Positions 45,215 through 57,165 are shown, numbered from the stretch's first letter. The stretch: 64,000 nucleotides of DNA from Patagioenas fasciata (GCF_037038585.1 NC_092541.1:5583445-5647444), one strand, 5' to 3'. Notes: generated from the sequence alone by a model not told the origin. Translations and numbers: made by a program.

Positions 45215-46978
45215 AGACAGGGAGCAGAATGAAGCCCCGGTAATCCAAGGGGAAATGGTTAGCAATCTGTTACACCACTTAGACATGTACAAGTCTATGG
45301 GGCCAGATGGGATCCACCCAAGGTACTGAAGGAACTGGCGGAAGTTCCACCAAGCCACTTTCCGTCATTTATCAGCAGTCTTGGCTAACCAGGGAGATCC
45401 CAGTTGGCAAATGTAAAGCCCATCTACAAGAGGGGTTGGAAGAAGGTTTGGGGAAATTACAGGTCTCTAAGTCCAGCTTCAGTGCCAGCGAAGATTATGG
45501 ATCAGATCTTCCTAGTGCCATCATATAGCATGTACAAGAAAAACAAGTGATCAGGCTCAGTCAGCATGGGTTTATGAAAGGCAGGTCCTGCTTGACCAAC
45601 CTGATCTCCTTCTATGACAAGGTAATCCACCTAGTGGATGAGGGAAAGACTGTGCATGCTGTCTACCTGGACTTCAGTAAAACCTTTAACACTGTTTCCC
45701 AAAGCATTCTCCTGCAGAAACAGGCTGCTCATGCCTAGACCAAAGGGTGGTGGAGCACTGGAACAAGCTCCCCAGGAAGGTGTCATGGCCCCAAGCCTGA
45801 CAGTATTCAAGAAGAGAGACTGGTGACTCTCAGACACATGATGTGAACTGTAGAGTTGTCATATGCAGGGACAGGAGTTGGACTTGATGATCCTTGTGGG
45901 TCCCTTCCAACTCAGGACATTCTATGATTCTATGATTCTACTCTTTGCTGGGTAAATAACTGGTTGGATAGCCAGGCCCAAAGAGTTCTCGAGAACAGAG
46001 TCAAATCCAGTTGGTGACCAGTGACAAGTGATATTCCCCAGGGCTCAGTATTGGGGCCATTTCTGTTTAATCTCTTTATCAATGATGTGGATGAGAGGAT
46101 TGAGTGCACCCTTAGTTTGCAGATTACACCAAATTGGGAGTGAGTGTTGAAGGGTGGGATGGCCATACAGAGGGATTTGGACTGGCTGGATCATTGGGCT
46201 GAGACCAGTTGTATGAGGTTTAACAAAGCCAAGTGCTGCATCCTTCACTTGGGTCACAACAGTCCCATGAACACTACAGTCTCAGGGAAAAGCGGCTGGG
46301 AAGCTGCCTGGTGGAAAAGGACCTGGAGGTGTTGATCAGCAGCAGCTGAATATGAGCCAGTGGGTGTGCCCAGGTGGCCAAGAAGGCCAACAGCATCCTG
46401 GCTTGTATCAGGAATAGTGTGGCAAGCAGGACAAGGGCAGTGACCATCCCCTGGACTGGGTACTGCTGAGGCCACATCTCAAATTCTGGGGCTAGTTTTG
46501 GGCCCCTCATGACAAGAAAGAACTTGAGGTGATGGAGCGAGTTCAGAGAAGGGCAACAAAGCTGGTGAAGGGGCTGGAGCACAAGTGTGATGGGGAGCAG
46601 CTGAGGGACTTGGGGCTGTTTAGCCTGGAGAAAAGGAAGCTCAAAGGAGATCTTTTCATTCTCCACAAACACCTGAAAGGAGGTTATAGCAAGATGGGTG
46701 TTGGTCTCTTCTCCCAAGTAATAAACAACAGCAGAAATGTCCTCAAGATGTGCCAGGGGAGGTTTAGATTGGATATTAGCAAAAATTTATTCACAGAAAG
46801 GGTTATGAAGCATTAGAACAGGCTGCCCAGGAAGTGGCTGAGTCACATATAGATATGCTGCATAGGGACATTGTTTAGTGATGGACTTGGCAGTGCAAAG
46901 ATAATGGTTGGACTTGATAATCTTAAAGGTCTTTTCCAATGTAAAACATTTAATGATTCTAAGATTCTGTGATGCTGT
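45215..46978 (+). mobile_element. CR1 LINE, long copy split by another CR1
   Basis: This is the longest CR1 in the window and includes part of the reverse transcriptase ORF. HGFMKGRSCLTNL and YLDFSKTFNTVS (RT motif, consensus YLDFSKAFDTV) are readable at 45547-45737. Continuation at 45941 ('gctgggtaaataactggttg') is exactly what should follow in CR1. The 3' tail '...aatgattctaagattctgtg' is at 46945-46970. Many stops and shifts; dead. Confidence 0.88.
45738..45940 (+). mobile_element. CR1 LINE 3' end nested inside the larger CR1
   Basis: A separate CR1 subfamily tail: 'agcactggaacaagctcccc', 'gacttgatgatccttgtggg', ending in three ATTCTATG-type repeats. It interrupts the RT ORF of the outer element, so it inserted later. 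Confidence 0.85.
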
Positions 46979-48670
46979 CCTCCAGCAATCCCACCCCAGC
47001 ACTGCATGTCAAAGCTCAGCTGGAGGGTGCTGACTTTCCAGCTGAATACCACCCGGTGAATCATGCACTTCACCTGAGAAAGCTGAAGGTACTTGGTTGT
47101 TATCCTACTGCTGTTCCAGGGTGGCCTGCCTTTCCCAGTTGATGTGGGTTTGCTCTAAGGCCCTACTGGAGGCTTTGCACGCTCCTATTTATCTCAGAGC
47201 CCTATAGACGGGGTCAATGGGGAATTGACAGCAGTCCCCAGTTTCCTGCAGTCTGCTGTGTCTAGGGTCCCTTGGACATCAGGCCCTGATTTTGATTGTT
47301 CTCCAGGGCTGCAGAGGGATTCAGCACTCCACAGACACAGTTCTCCATCAAAATCAACATCATCCCTAAGCAACACTGAACAGCAGTGATAGCTACCTGA
47401 GGACAGATCCAGGCTCAGGCTCTTTCTTCAGCCTCACTGGGCTGTCCCAGGAATTTTCCCAAATGCCACTGAGAAAGAGAGCACAGCTGACAAGGGTGGG
47501 CATCAGCCTGTCCTTGGGCACTGGTTCCTGGGCCTGGCTGCAGAACTAAGAGCCAAGTCCCTAGGACTGGTGGACACAGGAGAATTGCCCCCAGAGGCAC
47601 CACTGCTTCCAGAAGAGAGGAGTAGATATTCAGTCCAGACTCAATCATCTCACTTGGAGAGCTCTACACTGAGGTGAAATCAGTCCCACACTGCTCATAA
47701 AGATGTATCTGCTGTATTGATGCCTCCTTATGAAGTGGTGACATGGACTCCCTTCACTGTCAGTATGTAGAAAGAAGAGCTTTGAGAACACGATTCATCT
47801 GTTCTGAAATGAAAATCAGGAGGGAAAAAGCAAGTGCCCTTTGGAAGTGCTAATGTCCTGCCAGTGAGTGTAAAGAGAGACTTGCTGCCAGCCAGCCTTC
47901 CACAGCTCTGCAGTTTGGGGACTTTGCCAATCACATGAAAGTGTTTTCACAACAAAGCCCAAAACGGGTGAAATGATGAACTGTTGAAAACTGATGTGGG
48001 GTTTTAGATGTGGAAATGCCCTGACACATCTAGCATGAAGCATAGTGATTTACATATTTTTAATTAAAACTTAAAAAATACATCCAGATACTGGACAGGG
48101 GGAAGGACCGTCTTCTGCAACGAATGATGGCTGTAGGTAGGCATACCAGACATTGCCAAATTTTCTCTTGAAGCAGAGCATGATTCTGTGAAACAGCCAC
48201 AAGAATGGGGCTCAGATGCATCCAGAAAATGTCAGATTAAACATGTCGATTTCCTAAAGCAGCAAGCCAGGTAGTGGGACTTTTTAGGGACTCATATGAG
48301 TCCCTGATAAAATGAAGCACCCAAAAAACTGGAATAAAAACCTGTTGGAGGACCACCCCTGCAGTGTTCCATTGGAGAATTGTTACCAGTTGGGGTTTGC
48401 GACCCCTTCCAAGTGCTCGTCCAGGGCACAGTGAGGTATTCTGGGTTTACCCAGGAGCGAACAGAGGGAGGTAGAAGCGTTAGGATCTAGGCTCAGCCCA
48501 GCCTAAGGTGGCTGTAAGGTGAGATGAGCTCACTGGGGAAATGGTGGCTTCTCACTGCTTGTGATGTCCAGGGGTACTTACACTTTGGTGAGGAACTTCT
48601 GCAGGATAGAAGTCATAGAAGAGAGGGGGTGAATCTGTTTGCTCCCACTGAGACCCTTTGAAAAGCCACT
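46979..48670. other. Unannotated stretch downstream of OR gene
   Basis: No gene recognised. A long AT-rich patch lies near 48.05 kb. This stretch would include the OR 3' UTR, but I cannot place its poly(A) site. Confidence 0.4.
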
Positions 48671-49645
48671 TCACTTTTTCTGGAAAGCCCACTCCAGAGC
48701 TTTCTTCACTTCCTTGTTCCTGAGTGTGTAAATGAAAGGGTTCAACAAAGGAGTTACAATTGTATTAAAGGTATTTACGAGTTTGTTCAGATCCAGGGAG
48801 TTCTGGGCTGATGGCTTGACATACAGGAAGATGGTAGAGCCATACCAGATCGTGACGACACTGAGATGGGCAGAACAAGTAGAAAAGGCCTTTTTTCGGC
48901 CATGGACTGACTGGATTCTCAGGATGGAAGAGATGATGTACATGTAGGAGACCAGGGTTACCACACAGGAGGCCAGCACAACAATAATGGAGACAAGGAA
49001 GGTTGCTAGCTCTACAGACCGCGTGTCACTGCAGGAGAGGGCAAGGCAGGAATCTATATCACAGAGGAAATGATTGATGATATCTGGCCCACAGAACATC
49101 AGCCTTGATGTCAGAAAGGCCAGCAGAGAGATGGCCAGAAAACCTCCCAGCCAGGAGCTGAGCACCAGCTGAGCAGAGAGGACACTGTTCATGAGGGAGC
49201 TGTATCTCAGGGGGCAGCATATGGCTATATACCGATCATAGGCCATGACAGACAGAAGAAAACACTCAGTGGAGCCTAGGGAGAGAAGAAAGAACAACTG
49301 GAGGATGCAAGCACTGAAGGAGATGGTTTGGCTAGTCCCCATCATGACTCCTACGGCTTTGGGAACAGCACCAGTAGTGTACCAGATCTCCAGAAAGGAG
49401 AGATTACAGAGGAAAAAATACATTGGGGTATGGAGGTTCCTGCTCATCCACACGAGGGCTATGATGGATGCATTGCCTATTACTGCCAGGGAGTACATCA
49501 GTGCAAATACCACCGCTAGTGACACCCGGAAATGCCAAGTGCCTGGGAAGCCAAGAAGGATGAATTCTTCCACACTTGTCCCATTTGCCGTGTCCTCCCA
49601 AGTATTAATGTCCTTCTGCAAAGACAGGAAAGTTTCTGTGAGCAT
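48671..49645 (-). CDS. Olfactory receptor, class II, intact
   Basis: A 324-residue odorant GPCR, expected in the plasma membrane or cilia of olfactory neurons and coupling to Golf. Visible: NGT glycosylation site at 21-23, EFILLGFPG before TM1, GN at 57-58, LHTPMYFFL (71-79), LSFLEIWYTT in TM2, MAYDRYIAICCPLRY (134-148) at the TM3 end, four loop-2 Cys (185, 195, 200, 205), SYMYI in TM5, KAFSTCSAHL (252-261) at TM6 and NPFIYTLRN (302-310) in TM7. FLEIWYTT and SLGSTECFLL point to the OR6/OR11 group. The only Met before TM1 is residue 1. A strong acceptor (TTTGCAG) lies 11 codons inside, so an alternative spliced 5' exon is possible. Intact and likely functional. Confidence 0.95.
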   Translation of the reverse strand: MLTETFLSLQKDINTWEDTANGTSVEEFILLGFPGTWHFRVSLAVVFALMYSLAVIGNASIIALVWMSRNLHTPMYFFLCNLSFLEIWYTTGAVPKAVGVMMGTSQTISFSACILQLFFLLSLGSTECFLLSVMAYDRYIAICCPLRYSSLMNSVLSAQLVLSSWLGGFLAISLLAFLTSRLMFCGPDIINHFLCDIDSCLALSCSDTRSVELATFLVSIIVVLASCVVTLVSYMYIISSILRIQSVHGRKKAFSTCSAHLSVVTIWYGSTIFLYVKPSAQNSLDLNKLVNTFNTIVTPLLNPFIYTLRNKEVKKALEWAFQKK

Positions 49646-51609
49646 TTGAATGCCTGTGCTGGTCCTTCAAATGTTACTAGTAGTGAAACTAAACAATAAT
49701 CCCTGACAAAGTCATTGGTGCATAGCATGGGAAAACAGCAGCTACCCTAAGTTAAATCATCAGAGAAATCATGTGCTGCAGGAACAGGTTTGGACGGTTA
49801 GATCTGACCCTGAAAGTCAGGCCTCAACCATCAAGTGAACACAGAGAATTATTTATCAGATAAAGTACAGGCACTCCTTTAGAACATGGGGATTGCATTC
49901 ACTTCTGTGAGACAAAAATCTCATTTAGAAAACTGTGGACAGCAGACTGAGGTTTTCCAGCTATGTGAAAGGCTGTTGCAGTGAGGAAAGGGAATTACAT
50001 AACTGCACTCTTCATGGCAGGCAGCGCTGAGTTGTGATTTCAGCAAATGGGACTGAGGGAACAGAAAAACGCTGTGATAATGTGGCTCTGGAAGATATTC
50101 TCTCACCTCTTCTAGTCAGTTTATCACAATGGCTTTTGACTGAGATGGCACTGACACAGACTGACAGCATGTCAGTATGTCTCAAGGACTCATGAGCTTG
50201 TATATTTGCTTTCTTCCAAGCCTCAGCAGAGGAAGCTTTTGCAAATACCTCCATTACCTCCACTGACACTTGCTTCTCAGCACAGCTACTGGGGAGAAGA
50301 CTCACCTCTCCGTAATTTTGCCATCTCAGTGTCAGGGGAAGGACTTCTGATGACCAAGTGGAAAGACCTTCAATGAAATATTCCTATCTCAGCTTCTCAG
50401 CTTACCCTCCTTCTTTGTCAGTGGACAGACAATAGGCAGGAAGGAGAGATGACTCATCTTACTTTATATACATTGCTAAAAGCCAATATAAAGAAGTGCC
50501 AGGTTGTCTCTGAGGACTAAGGCAGGAGTCTAGTGAGAGGCTCAGATGAATAGGTCAGACATCTCAACTTGGGCAGTAACTGAATTAGTAACTGAAGGCA
50601 AAATCCTGTGAGTTGAATCCCATTCAGCGTAGCTCTGCTGAGCCAGCTGAAATGCAAGGTATAATCTGTGCTCTCCTTGAAGACAAAGGAGAATTCTTGA
50701 TCTGTTCTCCAGGGAGAACAGATTTCATCCTCAGGTGGGTGTCTCAGATGGAGCTGAACCATCACCTGAAGGATCTCTTTCTCTCCTTTCTTACTCCTTA
50801 GGAATTTACATACCACAAATTGCATGTCACTAAAGAGCAGAGAAATCTTTCTTAATGTGTCTCTACTTAAACATGCGAAGCATTGGAGGTCTGTGCTATG
50901 TATCTTGGGCAGGCTTCACTCACCAGCTCAGCCAATGCAAATGATCCAAACGTGTCTTCATGCACCATCCTCCAGATGAAGACTTAGTCTCCTTGGCCAA
51001 GGGAGAACATTGGAAGGAGATTGATTTGTTGGAGGAGCTGTGGATGCAGTGATGTCAGGAGAACCGTGGGTGAACAGCTCTCACCTTGCTGACTCACTTC
51101 AAGCTGTACACAACTGCCTGACGTCGTTTCATCTCCATCCACCTAGCAGGTATTGACAGCCTGTGCTCCCCATTTTCTTTCCCCTCACAGCTATCACTGT
51201 GCTTTCATAAAGTGGGCCCTTATGTGTAACACTGTGACACAGTGTAAAGTCTCTGCAGTTTATCTGATTATGGGGAAAGCACACATCAGAGAGTCACCAG
51301 CATCATTAGGACAAGAACATCATCACTCTCACCTCATTACCACACTGAAGTTCCAGCTAGCCACACTGGGGAGTTTTTCTGTTTTCCCTCTGCATACCAC
51401 AGGGAGTTTGATCTCTGAGGAATCTCATAGAACAGCTGCAGACAAATAAAGCTCTCTCTTCACAGAGGTCAATTAAAGAACAGCAATGTAATCCTCAAAA
51501 GTGGTTGTCAGGTTGTGTGTTTGTCTCCTGCCTGCAGCTGTGGTATGTGAACACTGTGAGAAACTCAGTGCTGTCTTGTGGAGCCATTTGCAGGCACACA
51601 GGAGATGTG
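49646..51609. other. Unannotated stretch upstream of OR gene
   Basis: No coding family recognised. It would contain the OR promoter and any 5' non-coding exon, but no clear TATA was found. Confidence 0.4.
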
Positions 51610-52403
51610 GGAAATACTCTTGTTCAACAAGGTCAAGTGCAAGGTCCTCCCCCTGGGTTGGGGAAACACCTGGTATCAATACAGGCTAGAGGATGAAGGG
51701 AATGAGATCAGCCCTGCCAAGAAGGACTTGATACTAGTAGAAGAAAGACAGGACACAAGCCAGTAATGTGTGCTTGCAACCTGGAAGGCAAATTGTATCT
51801 TAGGCTGCATCAAAACAAGTGTGGCCAGCAGGTTGAGGGAGATGATTCTGTCCCTCTACTGTACTCTCATGAGATACCCCCTGCAGCACTGCGTCCAGCT
51901 CCAGAGCCCTCAGTACAGGAAAGACATGGACCTGTGGGAGAGGGTCCAGAGAGGGCCACTAAGATGATCACGAGGGATGGAACACCTCTCCTGTGAGGAC
52001 AGGCTGAGGGAGTTGGGGTTGCTCAGCCTGCAGAAGAGAAGGCCCTGGGAAGACCTTATTACAGCCTTTCAGTACCTAAAAGAGACCAAAAAGAAAGGTG
52101 GACACAGACTTTTTAGAAGGGCCTGATACAACAGAATGATTTTAAACTAAAAGAGGGGAGATTCAAACTAGACACGAGGAAGAAATTTTTTACAATGTGG
52201 GTGGTAAAATGCTATAACAGGTTGCCCAGAGAGATAGTCCATGCCTCATCCCTGGAAACATTCAAGGCCAGGCTGGACAAGGCTCTGAGCAACCTGATGC
52301 AGCTGAAGATGTGCCTGCTCATTCCAGAGGGGTTGGACAAGAAGAACTTTGAACGTCCCTTCCAACCCAAACTATTTTATGACACTATGATTCTATGATT
52401 CTG
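51610..52403 (+). mobile_element. CR1 LINE 3' half
   Basis: 'ttcaacaaggtcaagtgcaa', 'gaggacaggctgagggagtt', 'acaggttgcccagagagata' and a terminal '...actatgattctatgattctg'. It ends only about 90 bp beyond the poly(A) signal of the next keratin. Confidence 0.88.
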
Positions 52404-52492
52404 CCCTCACCCCCTTCCACCTCAGAGCAAAACCCTTCTCCCTCTTCAGAGAGGGAAGGACCACACAAGCCCAAGCTTGAATGCAGCAGAAC

Positions 52493-52498
52493 TTTAAT
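52493..52498 (-). promoter_or_regulatory. Poly(A) signal ATTAAA of keratin 52833-53135
   Basis: ATTAAA on the minus strand, 335 nt past the stop. Confidence 0.75.
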
Positions 52499-52832
52499 GA
52501 GTCAAAAGAGGGAAACAAAGTCACTGCAAGTGGAGGACAGCAGTGCAGGAATCCCCAGAGGAATCCAAAAGTCTGCAATCCATGGTTGTGAAGAAGTTCA
52601 TACATAATGTTCATCTGCCTGCCCCATAGAGGGAGAGGAAATAGATGCTCCCCACCAGACTGGCCCTGAGGGAACCTCATTGCCAAGGGGAACTGAAGCA
52701 ATCAAAGAAAAAGGAAAGACAGGCAAAGCCATTCAGTTATACTTGAAAACAAATCCAAAATCTTGATCCTTTGCTCAGCACCATGTTTTGAGTTCCTCAA
52801 GATGTCTCCCTGGGCCTTTCGCAGCATCTTCA

Positions 52833-53135
52833 TCAGCGCAGGTACCTTCTGCCAAAGTAGCGGCTGGAAATGCCAGAGAGGTCACAGCAGCCAGAGTTGA
52901 TGGGCACTCCATCACAGCTGAGGATTCTGCCAATAGCAGCAGAGGTGGAGGAGCCCACAACGGTGTTCTGTGGGAAGGAGCTGAGGATGGGGCCAGGCAG
53001 GGTCACCACCACAGCAGGGGGTTCGATGACAACTCTGGAGTCCTGGCACTGCCTGACACAGGGCTCATTGCAGCTGTTGGCCAGTGGGATTGGGCCACAG
53101 GGCCGGCAGGGCAGGCACTGTTTGTAGCAGGACAT
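52833..53135 (-). CDS. Feather beta-keratin, altered C-terminus subtype
   Basis: A 100-residue feather corneous beta-protein, sister of 37392-37694. It has the same ending type ([20 protein letters not shown]) with Cys 83-84 and no Cys beyond. It is the most diverged N-terminus and core in the window: [19 protein letters not shown] at the start, [14 protein letters not shown] at 31-44, AIGR at 67-70. There are 10 Cys. The ATG is at 53135. The 5' UTR differs from its sisters, with an acceptor at about 53157 (CTCTCCAAG). The intron is about 53157-53505 (349 bp), the donor is CAG|GTGAGT at 53505, and the TATA is at 53566-53572. The longer in-frame N-terminal extension is UTR and intron. Confidence 0.94.
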   Translation of the reverse strand: MSCYKQCLPCRPCGPIPLANSCNEPCVRQCQDSRVVIEPPAVVVTLPGPILSSFPQNTVVGSSTSAAIGRILSCDGVPINSGCCDLSGISSRYFGRRYLR

Positions 53136-53565
53136 GTTTTGAGAGTGGAGGTGAAACTTGGAGAGAAGCAGAGCACAAGAGAGGGTGAGGAGCAGCCTGG
53201 TTAACCTGCAAAAAGGAACCAAGACCATTACTGAGTGGGGAGCCAGAAGCTGTACCAGGAGCAATGTGGTCTTCATCACCCTACAAGGAGTGGCCTGGAA
53301 CTGGGAGACTGTCTCCTAATGTGTAAACCGAAATCCCCCTCTGCCATGTCCCAGCACTCCTCTAAGCAGCAGACCTTCTCCCTGCCTCCCTCTCCCATGA
53401 CAAGAAGATGCAAACCCCAGGACAGGACGTATCAAATATGAGCATAGATGTCCATTGATAAGAGACGACAAGTTTAATAAGGAGGAGAAGGGGGTTCAGA
53501 CTCACCTGGTTCCCAAGCAGAAAGAGGCAAGAGAAGTGGATGAGACAGAATGGACTTTAGCTGCC

Positions 53566-53790
53566 TTTTATATCTGCCCTTCTCCACCATAGGACCAGAG
53601 GCATCCTTGGCAGAGGTAACAATTTTTGGACAAGCTCATCTTGAATGCAAACCATCACAGCTAATGATATGGGCTGTGCTTTACTTTCCAACACTGCTGC
53701 CTTTTCATTTCCAGGTTTGTGCCGTGCCCATTCTCCAATGAAAGCTTCTTCTGATCCGTGGGATGAAAGGCCCCAGGATTTCTAGGGCAG
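53566..53790 (-). promoter_or_regulatory. Keratin promoter: TATA box plus upstream module
   Basis: TATAAAA on the minus strand. The shared block runs to 53790 and is very close to 38138-38365. Confidence 0.8.
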
Positions 53791-55039
53791 GAAGTCAGCA
53801 GTACAGCAGAAGACTTCACTCAAGTACTGAATGTGTCTACAACAGGCACAAGAAGTCAGCCTGGGACACCCTCTTGGGACTCTTTGAAATGCCATTGTCA
53901 AGAAGAAGTTCTAACCATCCTCATTTGGATGCCCAGGGCTCCTGCATATGAGGAGGTGTCAAGTTCTTGTCTTTCCTGCCCTCCTCAGCTCGCCCTTGTG
54001 GTCCTGTTTTTTTTTCCTTCCCAGGTGTGAGTGTTGTGCTGCTTGGTATCTGACCCCATCCTACCCAACACTGCTCAGTCCATATGGGTCCTCAGCAGAC
54101 TCCATGAACTTCTCCAGGAACATGGTTTATGGTGTTGCTATGGATGCTCTTTTCCTGTGTATACTTGTAAGCAGACAGGTTTGTGCTGATGCATGTGGGA
54201 GCATAAATTTGTGTATAACTCCTTGCTAGTGTGCATGAGCCTGCATGTGTGTCCTTGTGTGTTATACACCATGAGGGAATGTGCTGCTCATGGACAGGAC
54301 ACTCCACTGCTCTGTCCATGAGCAGCGCAGAGCAGCAGGTTCCCAGGGTCAGAAAGAGGTCGAGTGCAGCTGAGTGGTGATGGCACCAGCCTGCTGGAGA
54401 TCTGTCCAGGGAAGAGGCTCTGAAATGCAGCCCCTCTCTCCTGAGCCATCATTTTCCTGCCTTTTCAAAGGTCTCGATCTGCTGCTGCTGATATCAGGCT
54501 AAACAGGGATGATTTCACTGTAGTTTGTATCCTTGGTTTAATTCAGTGTAACATCATTGGGAGTATCTCAGCATGGCTGGCAGTCTCCCCTCCCTGCATC
54601 TTCCAGGACAGGAAGCAGCTGCTCTCCCCAGTGCTGGAGATCAAAAGGATGGAGTTAACTCTGTGGGCAAGGACTAAGGCCAGATTCCTGTCTACCTTGT
54701 GCTGACCATCCCTGAGTGGATCTGCTTCCAGTGCACTCTTGAGTGTGTCTGGAATGGAACACGGCCCATGACACTGGATTAGGGAATGAATCCCCAAAAG
54801 CCAGCTGCTGTCCTTTCTGAAAAGGTTTGTGCTTGATGGGTAGCTTTTTTAAGCCTCCCCTCCTGAATGACTCTCATTTGGAGCTCAAATCCAACTTGCA
54901 GGCAGTGCAGGTGAGGGCTTTCCTCCTTCCATTTAGTGACCTCATTGAGATCAATGCCAGCGAGCTCTCCTAAAAGAGCTCAGCCAGGGCTGATTCCCCT
55001 CTCCATGATGCTGCTTTGAGCTGAGGCTTGAGTGCATCT
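53791..55039. other. Distal upstream region of keratin
   Basis: Collinear with 59.9-61.25 kb over about 1.2 kb ('gctgctgctgat', 'tctgcttccagtgcactc' versus 'tctgcatccaatgcagtg'). A TG-rich patch lies at 54.16-54.27 kb. No gene. Confidence 0.55.
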
Positions 55040-56080
55040 GAGGGACAAACCCATTGCTTTCTCACAAAGTAACAGGCACTGTGGACAATGGAAAGGGTGG
55101 GGGATTTGTGTACTTAAGCCTAGCAAGACCTTTAGCATCCTCTCCTGTAGTTTCTTCATGACCAAATATGAGATGAATGGGTTCAGTGGAAGGATGATAA
55201 GTCGGGTAAAAAATTGCCTGGACTACCAGGCTCAGACAGTTGTGATCGCAGTGGCCTGGCCGCCCCAAACGTATTAGTGGGGTCAAGTTGTTGGGGTCAG
55301 TCATAGGAGCAATACTGTTTGATGTTTTCATGAATGCCATGAGTCATGGGAAGTGGGGAACAGACTGTAACTGTCAAATACACCTGCTGTCTAAAAAGAA
55401 CTGGACAGGCTGGAGAAACTGGCTTACTGGAGCAACATGAATGCCAAAAAGAGCAAGGACAAGGCTTTGCATATGAGGAAAAAAACAGTTTTTTCATACA
55501 GGCTGGGACTGGCTACCTGAGAAGCAGATCCATGGAACATGATGTGGGGTTTTAAGAGAGACTCAGATGAAGATGAAACAGCAGTGTGCCCTAGCAGCAA
55601 ACAGGACCAACTTCATCCTGAAATGTGTTACTCAAATTCTTGAGAGCAGGTCCAGGAAAATGATCCTGCCCCATTGGCAGATGTACGATCACATCTGGAG
55701 TACTGCATCCAGGGAGTGGTCCCTGGTCCAAGAATGATATCACCAAACTGAACTGAGTTCAACACAGACCACTGGTTAATTAGGAGGCTGATGAGCATGA
55801 CATGCAGGGAGAGACTAAGAGAACTGGTCCTGCCCATCTTGAATGAGAGAGGTGTCAGAGGAGAAATTCCTTCTTTCTGCGACTACTTTTTCAGGCAAAC
55901 AGAAGAAGATGGACCTAATCAATGAAAGTGCCCAAGAGTTTGTACAATTCCATCATGAGAAGTGCTAAAGAATGGATCGAATGTGACTGTGAGCAACATG
56001 ATCTAATAGGGTGTGTTCTGAGAAGAGGGGGTGATCCAGATGACCTTTGGAGGTCCTTTCTCACCTGCATTCTGACCTGG
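55040..56080 (+). mobile_element. Old CR1 LINE fragment (shared by keratin units)
   Basis: 'cctggactaccaggctcaga', 'gctggagaaactggcttact', 'ggcagatgtacgatcacatc', and a degraded end near 56075. Paralogous to 39.77 and 61.26 kb. Confidence 0.75.
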
Positions 56081-56840
56081 TGATTTACCCCCTTCCCTTC
56101 CCACCCTGACCCCTTCACATCCATGGACACAATAATACTCACATCCCCTCTGCCACAACACAACGTTCAGTTATTGTGCTGGGGCTACGCAGAGGCAACT
56201 GAAGGGAGGCTCTCAGGCTCCTCACTGCAAAGCACAGGAAATCAGTGGCTGCTGTTTCCAGCCCCTGAGCTCAGAGACAGCTCTGGGAAGCTGGTCCATC
56301 TCCTGGGTCAGGGCCTTGCAGTTGGTGCTGTGTGAGCTTCATCTTGCTGGAGGACAGACAGAGTCCATTTCCCAGAATCCAAAGTTGTGGCCCTGCAGAG
56401 TCCCAGAGTCCTGTGATCCTGGTGAGACCCCAAGTGGTGCCGGCGCAGGACTCAGCCCCGGGGTGGAGCTGGTGGTGAGAGGAGAGGGGAAAGGAGGGGA
56501 GGACAGAGGAGAGAGGAGAGGAGCAGTCAGAGCAGAAAGCCGGGCCTGGGAGGGGGTAGTGAGGCATGGGCAACAGAGCAGCGGGATGCGGCAGTGCCAG
56601 GGTGCAGGGCTGGCAGGACTGGCTGCAATGCTTCTGGGTGCGTGGGGGACGGGGCTGAGCCTGGGGTGTCCTCACAGATCCCTCTATGCTGTCTTCCCCT
56701 CTGGCTTCCTCATGGATCTCTGTCCTCCAAGTGTCCTCCCATCCTTCTTTTCCCATTCCGTATTCCATCAGAAAACTCTTATCTCTGTTATTCATCAAAT
56801 TCTTCCTTTCTTTTTGCCTGTGTCTTTCCATATAATTCAT
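56081..56840. other. Spacer before V segment; possible leader exon
   Basis: The start (56.1-56.2 kb) matches 62.2-62.33 kb. A GGAGA-rich patch lies at 56.47-56.53 kb. An ATG at 56587 opens a hydrophobic stretch with LAGLAAMLLGAWG, which could be the leader exon of the 57.26 kb V segment. The donor after it is not canonical, so this is only a suggestion. Confidence 0.35.
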
Positions 56841-57165
56841 GGAGCCATTCCATCCTCTGTTTGTCTTCTTTCTTCCTTTCTTTCTTCTTTTCTTTCTTCC
56901 TTTCTTTCTTCCTTTCTTTCTTTTTTCTTTCTTTCTCTCTTTCTTCTTTCTGTCTTCTTTCTTTGTTTCTTTCTTTCTTCCTTCCTTTCTCCCTTTCTTT
57001 TTTCTTTCTCTCTCTCTTTCCTCTTTCTGTCTTCTTCGTTTGTTTCTTTCTCTCTTTCTTTCTCTTTCTTCTCTTTCTCTCTTTTCTTTTTCCCCTTTCT
57101 TTCTTCCTTTCTTACTTTCTTCTTTGCTTTCCTCCCTCCCCACCATTACTTGTTCAAGATTTCCT
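56841..57165. repeat. CTTT/CTTTC pyrimidine tract
   Basis: About 325 bp almost wholly C and T on the plus strand, mostly 'ctttctttctt' and 'tctctctttc' units. It produces long spurious Lys/Glu/Arg-rich frames on the minus strand and Phe/Ser/Leu-rich ones on the plus. Confidence 0.92.

Noticed and set aside
45547-45738. 63-codon frame with reverse transcriptase motif
   Set aside because: Fragment of the CR1 RT ORF inside a dead LINE, not a separate gene.
48732-49649. Plus-strand frames opposite the OR gene
   Set aside because: Shadows of the minus-strand OR coding sequence.
56271-57146. 291-codon minus-strand frame rich in Lys, Glu and Arg
   Set aside because: Its N-terminal half is the CTTT tract read backwards, and the rest crosses non-coding flank. 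Composition artefact.
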